From NCBI RefSeq assembly GCF_000175215.2, contig NC_014816.1, positions 2,477,001-2,541,000 of the forward strand: a DNA stretch of 64,000 bases, written 5' to 3'. The notes below the pieces were generated by a model. The model was not told the origin of the DNA and did no database searches. It saw nothing but the letters and a program-made list of their open reading frames with translations. Position numbers and translations under genes: made by a program. Shown here one piece after another: positions 36,061 through 44,469 of the stretch (positions are counted from its first letter, which is position 1; each line of letters starts with the position of its first letter). Origin of the DNA: Asticcacaulis excentricus CB 48. GTDB taxonomy: Bacteria; Pseudomonadota; Alphaproteobacteria; Caulobacterales; Caulobacteraceae.

Positions 36061-36250
36061 TCGGCACGCCCGAACGGATCGGGAAGGCCAGACCCGCGGT
36101 TGGCGAGAGAAGTTCCTGCGCCGTCTTGTCATAGGTCAGGGGACGGCGCGTAACGGGGCAGACGAGTGCTTCGAGAAGACGCGGGTCAATTTCTGACGTA
36201 TCGGGAACGGGCGAGTCGCTCGCTGGTGTTTCGATTTCAATTTCGGACAT
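36014..36250 (-). CDS. Trm112-family small zinc-ribbon-like protein
   Basis: 78 residues from the ATG of MSEIEIE, which has AAGGGA upstream; a longer open frame to 36583 runs antiparallel through ybbN and is rejected. DPRLLEALVCPVTRRPLTYD and LAFPIRSGVPIML are the Trm112/UPF0434 (YcaR) signature. Homologues act as activators of methyltransferases; in alphaproteobacteria the partner is not established. It lies 10 bases downstream of the thioredoxin-like gene. Confidence 0.85.
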   Translation of the reverse strand: MSEIEIETPASDSPVPDTSEIDPRLLEALVCPVTRRPLTYDKTAQELLSPTAGLAFPIRSGVPIMLVDQARRFEPQKA

Positions 36251-36260
36251 AGACTTTCCC

Positions 36261-37136
36261 TTAGCTAAACAGCAGCGTCGACAGCTTGCGACGCCCAGCC
36301 TTGGTGATGTCGGACATCTGCCCCGCTGCGGCAAAAATCTTGAACAGATAGTCACGCGCTTTCTGGTTTTCCCAGTCGGGTTCGGCCTTGATGATAGCCA
36401 GAAGCTCATCAATCGCCGCGGGCAGTTCGCCCTGCCCCGCAAGACCGCGCGCCAGATCGTAACGGGCCGCATGATCAGCGGGGTCTGCGGCCAGACGCGC
36501 GCGCAATCCGTCCAGTTGCGTCGGTGCACCGTCCGCCAGTTCGAGTGCGGCCCGCAAGCCCTGAATATCGGCATCCTTGGCATCAGCCGGTGCCTGATCG
36601 AGGACGGCCTTCGCCTGTTCGGGCTGTCCGACCTTCATATACATCTTCGCCACACCGGCGATGGCTTTCAGGTTTTGCGGGTCCTGATCCAGCACGAAGG
36701 AATAGGCCTCCATCGCGCCGCCCAGATCCCCCTGCTCCATCGACTGCGCCGCCAGCGCCAGCGCGTCTTCGATTGATGGCGCCCCGTCGTCACCACCGAC
36801 GCCCAGTTTTTCGATAAAAGCCTTTAGCTCCGATTCCGGCTTGGCGCCCATGAAGCCATCCACGGGCCGGCCACCGACAAAAGCATAGACAGTGGGGATC
36901 GACTGCACGCGCAACTGACCGGCAATGGCGGGGTTCTTGTCCACATCGATCTTTACAAGCTTCACCTTGCCGTTGGCCTCAGTGACAACCTTTTCCAGCG
37001 CGGGACCCAGCTGGCGGCAGGGCCCGCACCAGGTCGCCCAGAAATCGACGATGACGGGAACCGTCTGCGAAGCTTCGAGCACATCGGTCACGAAAGTCGC
37101 GTCGGAGCCGTCGATAATATGGGGGCTTAAGGCCAT
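36261..37136 (-). CDS. Thioredoxin-domain chaperone with TPR region (CnoX/YbbN type)
   Basis: 291 residues. An N-terminal thioredoxin domain (about 8-112) has an intact WCGPC active site, unlike E. coli CnoX where one Cys is lost. Residues about 120-285 form TPR-like helices (SMEQGDLGGAMEAYSFVLDQ). CnoX proteins hold unfolding clients and pass them to GroEL under hypochlorite stress; an intact CxxC suggests this one may also reduce disulfides. Cotranscribed with the Trm112-like gene. Confidence 0.88.
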   Translation of the reverse strand: MALSPHIIDGSDATFVTDVLEASQTVPVIVDFWATWCGPCRQLGPALEKVVTEANGKVKLVKIDVDKNPAIAGQLRVQSIPTVYAFVGGRPVDGFMGAKPESELKAFIEKLGVGGDDGAPSIEDALALAAQSMEQGDLGGAMEAYSFVLDQDPQNLKAIAGVAKMYMKVGQPEQAKAVLDQAPADAKDADIQGLRAALELADGAPTQLDGLRARLAADPADHAARYDLARGLAGQGELPAAIDELLAIIKAEPDWENQKARDYLFKIFAAAGQMSDITKAGRRKLSTLLFS

Positions 37137-37218
37137 GATCTGCTCAACCTTTATTCTGTGACATCTTCCTACTCAGGATGGGAAGCCAACGCAATCGGCG
37201 CAAGGCGTCGCGCCTGAA

Positions 37219-38856
37219 TTATTCCGGTGAGGGCTCTCTGGCGGGCTCGCCGGGCGCTTCGCCCAAAGGCTCCGGGTCGCGGAAGGATTTGAGCGGCAGT
37301 TCCGGGATCAGGCCGGTCGCCAAAAGCCCCAGAATCGACACTAAAAACCCGGCAAACATTACGCCTTTGATGGCGTCAGAGATCGTATCGCGCACGACCG
37401 GATCGAGCGGTGCTCGTGCGCCGCCGCCATGAACAGACATTTCTGTCTGACTGGCCAGCGCCATGCGTTCCAGTTCGGCGAGAGACAGGACCTGTTCATG
37501 CGCCGAACTGGCTTTCGGAGCCATAACCATCAGATTGTGGGTGAGGACCGCGCCGAAGACCGCCACCCCTATGGTAGAGCCGATCTGGCGGAAGAACTGA
37601 CCGGCGCTGGTCGCCACCCCCAGGTCACGCCGCTCGACGGCGTTTTGTACCGCCAGATTGAACAGGCTTTGCGCTGGCCCGAGACCAATCCCGACCAGGG
37701 CCACGCGCCACACGACGTCCCATACCCCGGCGGTATTGGGCATTGTGGCCAGGCACAGAGCGCCGAGCGCCGTCAGGGCCGCCCCGCCCAGCATGATCAG
37801 TCGGTACTTTCCGAACTTATGGACCAGAAGACCCGATAAGGTGGCCGAGGCAATCAGCCCCACGGTCAGCGGCATCAGGGCCAGCCCCGAGGTTGTAGCC
37901 GATAGGCCGAGCGCCAGTTGCATCAGCAGCGGCAGGAAGGAGACCAGGCCCATAAAGGCCATGAAGATCAGCACCGAAGCCAGATTGGCGCTGGCGAAGG
38001 TGCGGTTACGGAACAAAGACAGGGAAAGTATGGGGTTTTCGACCCTGGCCTCGACAATCAGAAAGACCACCAGCGAAAGGGCCGCACCGAAAAACAGGCC
38101 CATCACCACCGGCGAGGTCCAGCCGTCTGTGCCGCCGAGACTTAGGCCCAGCAGGAAGGGCAGGAAGGTTGCCAAGAGAAGGATCGCCCCGGCAAAGTCG
38201 ATCTTGCCGCCCGTGCGATGCAGGAGCTTCGGCGTTTTGACCAGAATCATGAACAGGGCCAGCCCAGCCAGCGGCAGGTTGATATAAAAGACCCAGCGCC
38301 AGCCCGCTATGGGCAGACCGAACAGGTAGACCGTACCCATATCGGTAAAGAAGCCGCCGATCAGCGGACCTACCACGCTCGCAACACCAAAGGTCGCGCC
38401 GAACAACCCACCCAGCTTGGCACGTTCACGCGGCGGGTAGAGGTCGGCGATCACCGCAAAGGCCGAGGTCATCAGCGCCGCGCCACCCAGCCCCTGAATG
38501 GCCCGAAAGACGATCAGTTGCACCATACCGCCGCCCAGTACGGGCAGGTCGCCAAATTCTCCGGCCATACCGCACAGGCCTGACCCGATAATGAAAATGA
38601 TGACGCCGATGACCAGAATCGGTTTGCGGCCATAGATGTCCGACAGCTTGCCATAGATCGGCACCATGACGGTCGAGGCCAGTAGATAGGCCGTCGTCAC
38701 CCACGCGTAGAGATCAAGCCCGGAGAGATGTGCCACGATGCGGGGCATGGCCGTGGAGACGATGGTCTGATCCAGAGCTGACAGCAGGAAGACGATCATC
38801 AGCGCAATGACTGTGACCCGGCGCTCGGCAGGCGTAAAGGTTTGCGGCGTGTCCAT
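37219..38856 (-). CDS. DHA2-family multidrug efflux MFS transporter
   Basis: 545 residues with about 14 membrane helices. ALDQTIVSTAMPRIV is the DHA2/EmrB-QacA motif in helix 1, and GKLSDIYGRKP is motif A. It exports drugs or toxic lipophiles by proton antiport. No EmrA-type adaptor is adjacent. The stretch just upstream of the ATG forms an inverted repeat that includes the SD. Confidence 0.88.
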   Translation of the reverse strand: MDTPQTFTPAERRVTVIALMIVFLLSALDQTIVSTAMPRIVAHLSGLDLYAWVTTAYLLASTVMVPIYGKLSDIYGRKPILVIGVIIFIIGSGLCGMAGEFGDLPVLGGGMVQLIVFRAIQGLGGAALMTSAFAVIADLYPPRERAKLGGLFGATFGVASVVGPLIGGFFTDMGTVYLFGLPIAGWRWVFYINLPLAGLALFMILVKTPKLLHRTGGKIDFAGAILLLATFLPFLLGLSLGGTDGWTSPVVMGLFFGAALSLVVFLIVEARVENPILSLSLFRNRTFASANLASVLIFMAFMGLVSFLPLLMQLALGLSATTSGLALMPLTVGLIASATLSGLLVHKFGKYRLIMLGGAALTALGALCLATMPNTAGVWDVVWRVALVGIGLGPAQSLFNLAVQNAVERRDLGVATSAGQFFRQIGSTIGVAVFGAVLTHNLMVMAPKASSAHEQVLSLAELERMALASQTEMSVHGGGARAPLDPVVRDTISDAIKGVMFAGFLVSILGLLATGLIPELPLKSFRDPEPLGEAPGEPAREPSPE

Positions 38857-38882
38857 GCGGTCCTCTTAAGGGTCTTGACCGC
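38857..38882 (-). promoter_or_regulatory. Inverted repeat overlapping the ribosome site of the efflux gene
   Basis: Arms GCGGTC (38857-38862) and GACCGC (38877-38882) flank a 14-base centre that contains CTTAAG. On the transcript the SD (AGAGGA) lies in the centre and the start-proximal arm, right before the ATG. It could be a repressor operator or a stem that hides the ribosome site. Confidence 0.45.
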
Positions 38883-38909
38883 ACCTTACCGGTAGTCTCA
38901 GCGATCGCG

Positions 38910-39512
38910 CTACTGCAATCGTTTCGGCGCACTGACAAAACACGCCAGCGCCTTATGCGCCGCGGCCTCTGTCGTGAGGGATGGAGAGCGCAGGCGGTCG
39001 TGAAAACGGGGGCGCTCACGCCATCCCTTCAACGGCGAGGCTAGGATATCAAGAAACACCAGACCCGCAAAAACCGGCTCGTGCCCAGGCAGGATCAGCT
39101 TCGGGCTATCAAGTCTTATCCGCGCCATCAGATGCCAGGTATCGGGGCCATCCCCGCTGTCATCGCGCACGACTGTTAAGTCCTCAAAATCATCGGGGGT
39201 AAACTGCCGCTCCAAACGGTGCCGTCCGCGCGCCACGGTCAGGGTTAAACACCCCGGCCGGATCTCCCATTGTTCATCCGGAGACAGAGCGCCAAACACC
39301 ATAAAGGCCAGCCCGACCGACAGCCCGCCGGCCATAATGAAACCGAAGAACAGGCTGAACACAGAGAGAGGCCAAAGACCCCGCCCCAGTTCGACGACAA
39401 CCATCACACAGGCAAACAAGCCAACGCCGGTCAGCATCCATCGGATAAAGGTTGGCATGGGTCCGCCGAGACGGATCACCTCATCCGGAGCTTCAGAGCT
39501 TTGTGCATCCAT
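38910..39512 (-). CDS. Hypothetical membrane protein
   Basis: 200 residues, not recognised. Two close membrane helices (about 22-45 and 50-76) follow a short cytoplasmic N-terminus; a soluble beta-rich domain with charged, PH-like character (about 80-200) follows. It lies between the efflux gene and phoB, on the same strand as both. The SD is weak. Confidence 0.65.
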   Translation of the reverse strand: MDAQSSEAPDEVIRLGGPMPTFIRWMLTGVGLFACVMVVVELGRGLWPLSVFSLFFGFIMAGGLSVGLAFMVFGALSPDEQWEIRPGCLTLTVARGRHRLERQFTPDDFEDLTVVRDDSGDGPDTWHLMARIRLDSPKLILPGHEPVFAGLVFLDILASPLKGWRERPRFHDRLRSPSLTTEAAAHKALACFVSAPKRLQ

Positions 39513-39540
39513 GCCTTTTCATAACATGGATCGGTGAAGC

Positions 39541-39560
39541 AACCGCGACCAAACGCGGTT
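39541..39560 (-). terminator. Hairpin just after phoB
   Basis: AACCGCG-N6-CGCGGTT gives a perfect 7-bp stem 2 bases past the phoB stop on the minus strand. No U-run follows; it may stabilise the 3' end or act as a weak terminator. Confidence 0.45.
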
Positions 39561-39562
39561 AA

Positions 39563-40258
39563 TCAGCCCTGCAGATCTAACGAATAGCCGGCGGAACGCA
39601 CGGTACGGATCGGGTCATAGTCGGTATCGGCATTGAGCGCCTTACGCAAACGACCGATATGCACATCGACCGTGCGGGCTTCGACATAGACATCATTCCC
39701 CCACACCGCATCAAGGAGCTGTTCGCGGCTGAAGACGCGCTTGGGATGCTGCATGAGATAGTCGAGCAGCTTATATTCCGTTGGCCCCAGATGCACGTCG
39801 CGGCCCGAACGTTGTACACGGTGCGACAGGCGATCAATGACGATTTCGCCAAACGTGACGCGGTCTTCCGAAAGTCCCGGACGGATGCGGCGCAAGACGG
39901 CGCGGATGCGTGCGACCAGTTCGACCATCGAAAACGGTTTGATCACATAGTCGTCGGCACCCGTATCAAGGCCCCGGATACGATCGGTTTCCTCCGAGCG
40001 CGCCGTCAGCATGACGATGGGCAGGTTGCGGGTCTCTGTCTGTGCACGCAGACGGCGCGTCACTTCGATACCCGACACCTTCGGCATCATCCAGTCGCAG
40101 ACCAGAAGGTCCGGCTGACGCTCATTAATCATCATGAGGGCTTCGTCACCATCAATGGCAACCCCTACCTCATAGCCCTCTTTTTCGAGGTTATACTGCA
40201 GAAGCGTGGACAGGGCGTCTTCGTCTTCGGCGATAATGATGTAGGGTTTTACGCTCAT
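39563..40258 (-). CDS. phoB: Phosphate regulon response regulator
   Basis: 231 residues. Receiver domain (about 5-118) with phospho-acceptor Asp in VCDWMMPKVSG and Lys in YVIKPFS; C-terminal winged-helix DNA-binding domain (about 130-228) with RVFSREQLLDAVWG and RTVDVHIGRLRKAL. Activated by PhoR under phosphate starvation. It follows phoU by 18 bases; AGGA precedes the ATG. Confidence 0.95.
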   Translation of the reverse strand: MSVKPYIIIAEDEDALSTLLQYNLEKEGYEVGVAIDGDEALMMINERQPDLLVCDWMMPKVSGIEVTRRLRAQTETRNLPIVMLTARSEETDRIRGLDTGADDYVIKPFSMVELVARIRAVLRRIRPGLSEDRVTFGEIVIDRLSHRVQRSGRDVHLGPTEYKLLDYLMQHPKRVFSREQLLDAVWGNDVYVEARTVDVHIGRLRKALNADTDYDPIRTVRSAGYSLDLQG

Positions 40259-40276
40259 GACTGTTCCTGATAGCCC

Positions 40277-40963
40277 CTATAGGGTGGACATTTTCGGGCG
40301 ATCCTCGACATAGTCTTCGCCCGTGATTTCGTAATGGATGTGTTCGGCCATATTGGTCGCGTGATCACCGATCCGCTCCAGATTCTTGGCCATAAAGAGA
40401 ATGTGAGTACACGCCGAAATCGTGCGCGGATCCCCCATCATGTAGGTCAGAAGTTCGCGGAACAGCGCGTTATAATGCTCGTCCACCTCGGTGTCCGACG
40501 ACCAGACGGCCATGGCCATTTCGAGCTTGCCGGACTTATAGGCATCAAGCACATCACGCAGGCGCGACGACACCAGCTTGCCCATACGCTCAATCGATCG
40601 TGTCAACGGCGACATAGGCTCGGCCTCGGCGATCACCAGCGAGCGCTTGGCGATATTCTTTGCCAGATCACCCGTACGCTCCAGCGAGGTGGCAATCTTC
40701 ATGGCCGCCACCGTCTTGCGCAGATCCGCCGCCATGGGTTGCCGCAGAGCGATCAGACGGATGCACTTGCGTTCAACATCGCGTTCCAGCTCATCGAGCT
40801 TGCGGTCGCGTTCAATGACGCTCTGCGCCAAAGCCACATCACGGCGCGCCACGGCTTCGACCGCGTCGGCGACCTGAGCTTCGGCAAGCCCGCCCATCAG
40901 CATCACTTCCGCGCTGAGTTGGTCGAGTTCTTCGCCGTAGGTTCTGACGATGTGATTGTTCAT
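40277..40963 (-). CDS. phoU: Phosphate-signalling regulator PhoU
   Basis: 228 residues. Two PhoU repeats carry the metal-binding E-x-x-x-D motifs TSLERTGDLAKNIAKR and KNLERIGDHATNMAEH. PhoU couples the Pst transporter state to PhoR. It sits between phoR and phoB; pstC, pstA and pstB, which are placed between phoR and phoU in Caulobacter, are absent here. Confidence 0.95.
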   Translation of the reverse strand: MNNHIVRTYGEELDQLSAEVMLMGGLAEAQVADAVEAVARRDVALAQSVIERDRKLDELERDVERKCIRLIALRQPMAADLRKTVAAMKIATSLERTGDLAKNIAKRSLVIAEAEPMSPLTRSIERMGKLVSSRLRDVLDAYKSGKLEMAMAVWSSDTEVDEHYNALFRELLTYMMGDPRTISACTHILFMAKNLERIGDHATNMAEHIHYEITGEDYVEDRPKMSTL

Positions 40964-41056
40964 GGCGCAAAGTTCCTTAGCGAAAGCCCATATGTTGAAT
41001 TTGTGACAAGCTTATTACACCATGCCGCCTACAGCGGCAAAACTGTCATTTTTCGC

Positions 41057-42520
41057 TTAGCGCGCGTTCACAAACCCTATGGCCGCGCTTTCTTTGTAGC
41101 GGCCAGGCTGTGGGAAGCAGGCGGTAAAGCTGGTGTAGGTCTCGACCGGTCCGGTCGGGGCGACATCAAGCCCGCCGTAGGGCAGAAGGTCTTTGTCGTC
41201 GAGCGAAGACGGTTTCGCCACGGATTCGACCCCCAGCGCGCCGCGGTGGCGATTGATGATGTGCTTGACGATGGCCAGCCCCAGCCCTGTGCCCAGCCTG
41301 TCACCTGATTTCTGGCCCTCAACCCGGTAGAAGCGCTCGGCCAGTCGCGGCAAAAATTCGCGACGGATGCCCGGTCCGCGATCGGTAACGCGCACAACCG
41401 TATACCAGGATCCGCGCTGATCAGGCCTTAAGAGCACCAGTTTGGCCGCTGACGGATCGCGCGCACCAAACGCCTCTTCCAGGGTGCAGTCATTGAAAAC
41501 TTCGATCTCTATGGTCGAACCAGCCGGAGCGTATTTGAGCGCATTGTCAGAAAGGTTCTGCACCACCTGCAACACCTGATCGCGATCAGCCGTCAGGGAA
41601 TACTCACCCGGTGGCGGCGCCTTGAGCGAAAGCCCGACACCTTTTTCCTGAGCCAAAATGCTAAGGCTATCCATCACGTCACGGGCGCAAAGCGAGACGT
41701 CCGCTTCCCCCGACGGCGGCACGTGTTCGTTCATCTCAATGCGGCTAAGAGACAGAAGGTCCTGTATCAAACGCCCCATGCGATCGGCCTGCGACGCCAT
41801 GATGTTGAGGAATTTGTCGCGCGCTTTAATATCGTCCTTCGCATGGCCGCGCAGGGTTTCGATAAACCCTGTCAGAGAGGCCAGTGGTGTGCGCAACTCG
41901 TGCGAAGCATTGGCAAGGAAATCAGCGCGCATCCGCTCAATGCGACGGATGTCGGTCTCGTCGCGGATGACGAGCAGCGCCAGACGCCTCAGCCCGCCTT
42001 CGGCGACCGGCAGAGGTGAGGTCCAGGCGCGCCAGAACTTATCCTGAGCGCCGGAGGTTTCAAAGACGGTGTCGCGCTCCATATTGCCAAACAGAGCCTC
42101 ATCGACCGCCTCCAGCACCTCGGGATACCGCAGAGACGAGACGAGCAGACCGCCTTCCTTGGCGATGCCAAAAGCTTCGACGGCGGCCTTATTGGCAAAG
42201 ACGATCCAGCGCCCGGCGATGTCATTGGGCTCAATCCCGGACACGATCATGACAGGATCAGGGATGGCGCGCAGCACCTCCTGAAAGCTAGGCCCCTCCG
42301 GCTGAACGCGTGTGCGCTCCGGAACCGGCAAAGCATCCGGGACGACGGCGTTTTTGAGCCTCTGCAACTCGCTATAGGTCATAAACAGGCTGACAGCCAA
42401 AACACCGACGGCGACCCATACCAGCCACTGCGCACCCGGTGCCATCAGGGCGAGCGCAATCAGGACCAGAAGGCCCAGAACAAGAGGCAGAAAGATGCGC
42501 TTGCGGGGTTGCGCCGCCAT
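41057..42520 (-). CDS. phoR: Phosphate regulon sensor histidine kinase
   Basis: 487 residues from the ATG of MAAQPRK, which has AGGAG 9 bases upstream; an ATG at 42589 is open but would put 23 extra residues before the first helix. Two membrane helices (about 9-48), a PAS domain (about 75-190), the H box FLANASHELRTPLASLTG, N box NLSDNALKYAP, and G boxes DRGPGI and GTGLGLAIV. Autophosphorylates and activates PhoB. Confidence 0.93.
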   Translation of the reverse strand: MAAQPRKRIFLPLVLGLLVLIALALMAPGAQWLVWVAVGVLAVSLFMTYSELQRLKNAVVPDALPVPERTRVQPEGPSFQEVLRAIPDPVMIVSGIEPNDIAGRWIVFANKAAVEAFGIAKEGGLLVSSLRYPEVLEAVDEALFGNMERDTVFETSGAQDKFWRAWTSPLPVAEGGLRRLALLVIRDETDIRRIERMRADFLANASHELRTPLASLTGFIETLRGHAKDDIKARDKFLNIMASQADRMGRLIQDLLSLSRIEMNEHVPPSGEADVSLCARDVMDSLSILAQEKGVGLSLKAPPPGEYSLTADRDQVLQVVQNLSDNALKYAPAGSTIEIEVFNDCTLEEAFGARDPSAAKLVLLRPDQRGSWYTVVRVTDRGPGIRREFLPRLAERFYRVEGQKSGDRLGTGLGLAIVKHIINRHRGALGVESVAKPSSLDDKDLLPYGGLDVAPTGPVETYTSFTACFPQPGRYKESAAIGFVNAR

Positions 42521-42696
42521 ATATGTCGGCTCCTGATATGTCGGCGCCCATAAGACCCCGGCGTGCGTTAACAACCTGTTATCCATCAAAGGCCTCCGCC
42601 CCGGTTTTTATGGGCAGGACCTAAGCCGATTTGAAGACAGGGGCGTGACAGGCCGGTTAAAAAGCGAAACGGATTGTCCGGACGCTGCTCGTTATC

Positions 42697-43968
42697 CTAA
42701 GGACGGGTCTGACCGCTGCCGCGCACCACGTATTTGAAGGTGGTCAGCTGTTCGGCCCCAACAGGGCCACGGGCGTGCATCCTTCCCGTAGCAATGCCAA
42801 TTTCCGCCCCAAGTCCGAACTCCCCGCCGTCGGCAAACTGCGTGGAGGCGTTCCAGATGACGATGGCGGAATCGACTTCGTTTAGGAAGGCTTCGGCGGC
42901 TTGCGGGTCTTCGGTGATAATGGCCTCGGTGTGCTGCGTGCCATAGGTGCGGATATGCGCGACCGCCTCACTAAGCCCATTGACCACCCGCACCGCCAGG
43001 ATCTTGTCGAGATATTCGGTGCGCCAGTCGTCATCGCTTGCCGCTGCCATCGGCTGGATGGCGCGTGCCGCCTCGTCGCCGCGCAGTTCACAGCCTTTCT
43101 CGATCAGGGCCAGAGCGATACGTGGCAACAGGGTTTCGGCCACCGCCTTATCGATCAGCAAGGTTTCGGTCGCCCCACACACCGACACGCGGCGCATTTT
43201 GGCATTCAGCACGATAGAGACCGCCTTGTCCGCATCGGCCTCGGCGTGGACATAGGTGTGGTTCAGACCTTCGAGGTGAGCCAGAACCGGCACACGCGCT
43301 TCGGCCTGTACCCGTGCCACGAGCGATTTGCCTCCGCGCGGAATGATCAGATTGACCGCATCATTGAGCCCCCCCAGCAGCAAGCCCACGGCGTCACGAT
43401 CAGCGGTCGGCACCAGTTGAACGGCGGCAGGAAGTTCGGCCTCGGCAAAAGCCTTCTCAAAGGCAACGAAGATGGCTTTGGCCGAGTTCAATGCCTCAGA
43501 CCCGGTACGCAGGATAGCCCCGTTGGAGGAGCGGATACAAAGAGCCGCCGCATCGGCGGTCACGTTCGGCCGTGATTCATAGATGATGCCGATAACGCCG
43601 ATGGGCGTGGACACGCGCGCAATATCGAGCCCATTCGGCCGTTCCCAGCGCGCCAGTTCCTTACCCACAGGATCGGGCAGAGCCGCCACGTCTTCTAGCC
43701 CCCTGGCCATGGCTTCGACGCGATCCGGATTGAGTACCAGACGCTCGACCATGGCGCTGGACAGACCCTTCTGTGACGCCGCCTCCACATCGGCCGCGTT
43801 GGCGCTCAAAATAGCGTCTCGCTGCGCGCGGATATGTTTCGCGGCACTAAGGATCAGCTGCGTGCGCGCCTCCGGACCCGCCAGACGCAAGCCTTCCGCC
43901 CCGGCCTTGGCCTTGGCGGCCAGATCGGTCATCAGTTGGGTGAGGGTGAGGTTACCGGAAGTGTCCAT
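42697..43968 (-). CDS. proA: Gamma-glutamyl phosphate reductase
   Basis: 423 residues. Aldehyde-dehydrogenase-like fold with the catalytic cysteine in MRRVSVCGATETLL and the C-terminal FADGGEFGLGAEIGIAT. Second step of proline synthesis from glutamate. It is 19 bases downstream of a small membrane-protein gene that separates it from proB. Confidence 0.95.
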   Translation of the reverse strand: MDTSGNLTLTQLMTDLAAKAKAGAEGLRLAGPEARTQLILSAAKHIRAQRDAILSANAADVEAASQKGLSSAMVERLVLNPDRVEAMARGLEDVAALPDPVGKELARWERPNGLDIARVSTPIGVIGIIYESRPNVTADAAALCIRSSNGAILRTGSEALNSAKAIFVAFEKAFAEAELPAAVQLVPTADRDAVGLLLGGLNDAVNLIIPRGGKSLVARVQAEARVPVLAHLEGLNHTYVHAEADADKAVSIVLNAKMRRVSVCGATETLLIDKAVAETLLPRIALALIEKGCELRGDEAARAIQPMAAASDDDWRTEYLDKILAVRVVNGLSEAVAHIRTYGTQHTEAIITEDPQAAEAFLNEVDSAIVIWNASTQFADGGEFGLGAEIGIATGRMHARGPVGAEQLTTFKYVVRGSGQTRP

Positions 43969-43987
43969 TGCCTTATCCTGTGTGAAC

Positions 43988-44458
43988 TTACTGGGTCACG
44001 CTGTAGATTACCGCGGTTGCATCATCCGCCGTCGCCAAAATTCGTTCGTATGAGTGCGCATCAAAACCGGGCCGTTGCATTAAAGCATCAAGCCAGTAAG
44101 TCACTCCCCTTGCACCCGATGGCAGCGTTATCTTTTGCGGAGCGTTCACAGGATGCAACCCGGAGCGTTTAATCAATGCCCCCCGCTTACAATACACATG
44201 ATAGAACCGCTTATCCTTCCACGGGCCCTTAGCCTTAACGGTTGCTTCAAGTGTTACCTTTTCTACATCCGCCCATTTGAAAGCCAGCCCCAAAACGCCA
44301 TCTTCCTTTTCGCCAAGCATGGACGTCTCAAAGCCATCGGATAGCACCGTAACAGAGATTGGATGTAGACGCTCCGCAGACTTTCGCCACCAGAAAAGGC
44401 TTTGCAGAGACAGGAAGAGAAAAAGGACTACCAATCCTAAAATATGAACTTCTGACAT
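43988..44458 (-). CDS. Hypothetical membrane-anchored protein inserted between proB and proA
   Basis: 156 residues. One N-terminal membrane helix (about 6-24) is followed by a soluble beta-rich domain with no recognised family. It lies between proB (11 bases) and proA (19 bases), so it is almost certainly cotranscribed, although it has no known place in proline synthesis. Confidence 0.72.
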   Translation of the reverse strand: MSEVHILGLVVLFLFLSLQSLFWWRKSAERLHPISVTVLSDGFETSMLGEKEDGVLGLAFKWADVEKVTLEATVKAKGPWKDKRFYHVYCKRGALIKRSGLHPVNAPQKITLPSGARGVTYWLDALMQRPGFDAHSYERILATADDATAVIYSVTQ

Positions 44459-44469
44459 TCCACACCCCT

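Noticed and set aside
36251..36583. N-terminal extension of the Trm112-like frame
   Set aside because: It runs in another frame through the thioredoxin-like gene; the SD is at the inner ATG.
40964..41056. Pho box between phoR and phoU
   Set aside because: Only a single CTGTCAT half-site near 41043 was seen; no tandem 7-mer pair at 11-base spacing.
40334..41308. A 324-codon frame opposite phoU and the end of phoR
   Set aside because: It spans two confident genes on the other strand and has shadow-type composition.
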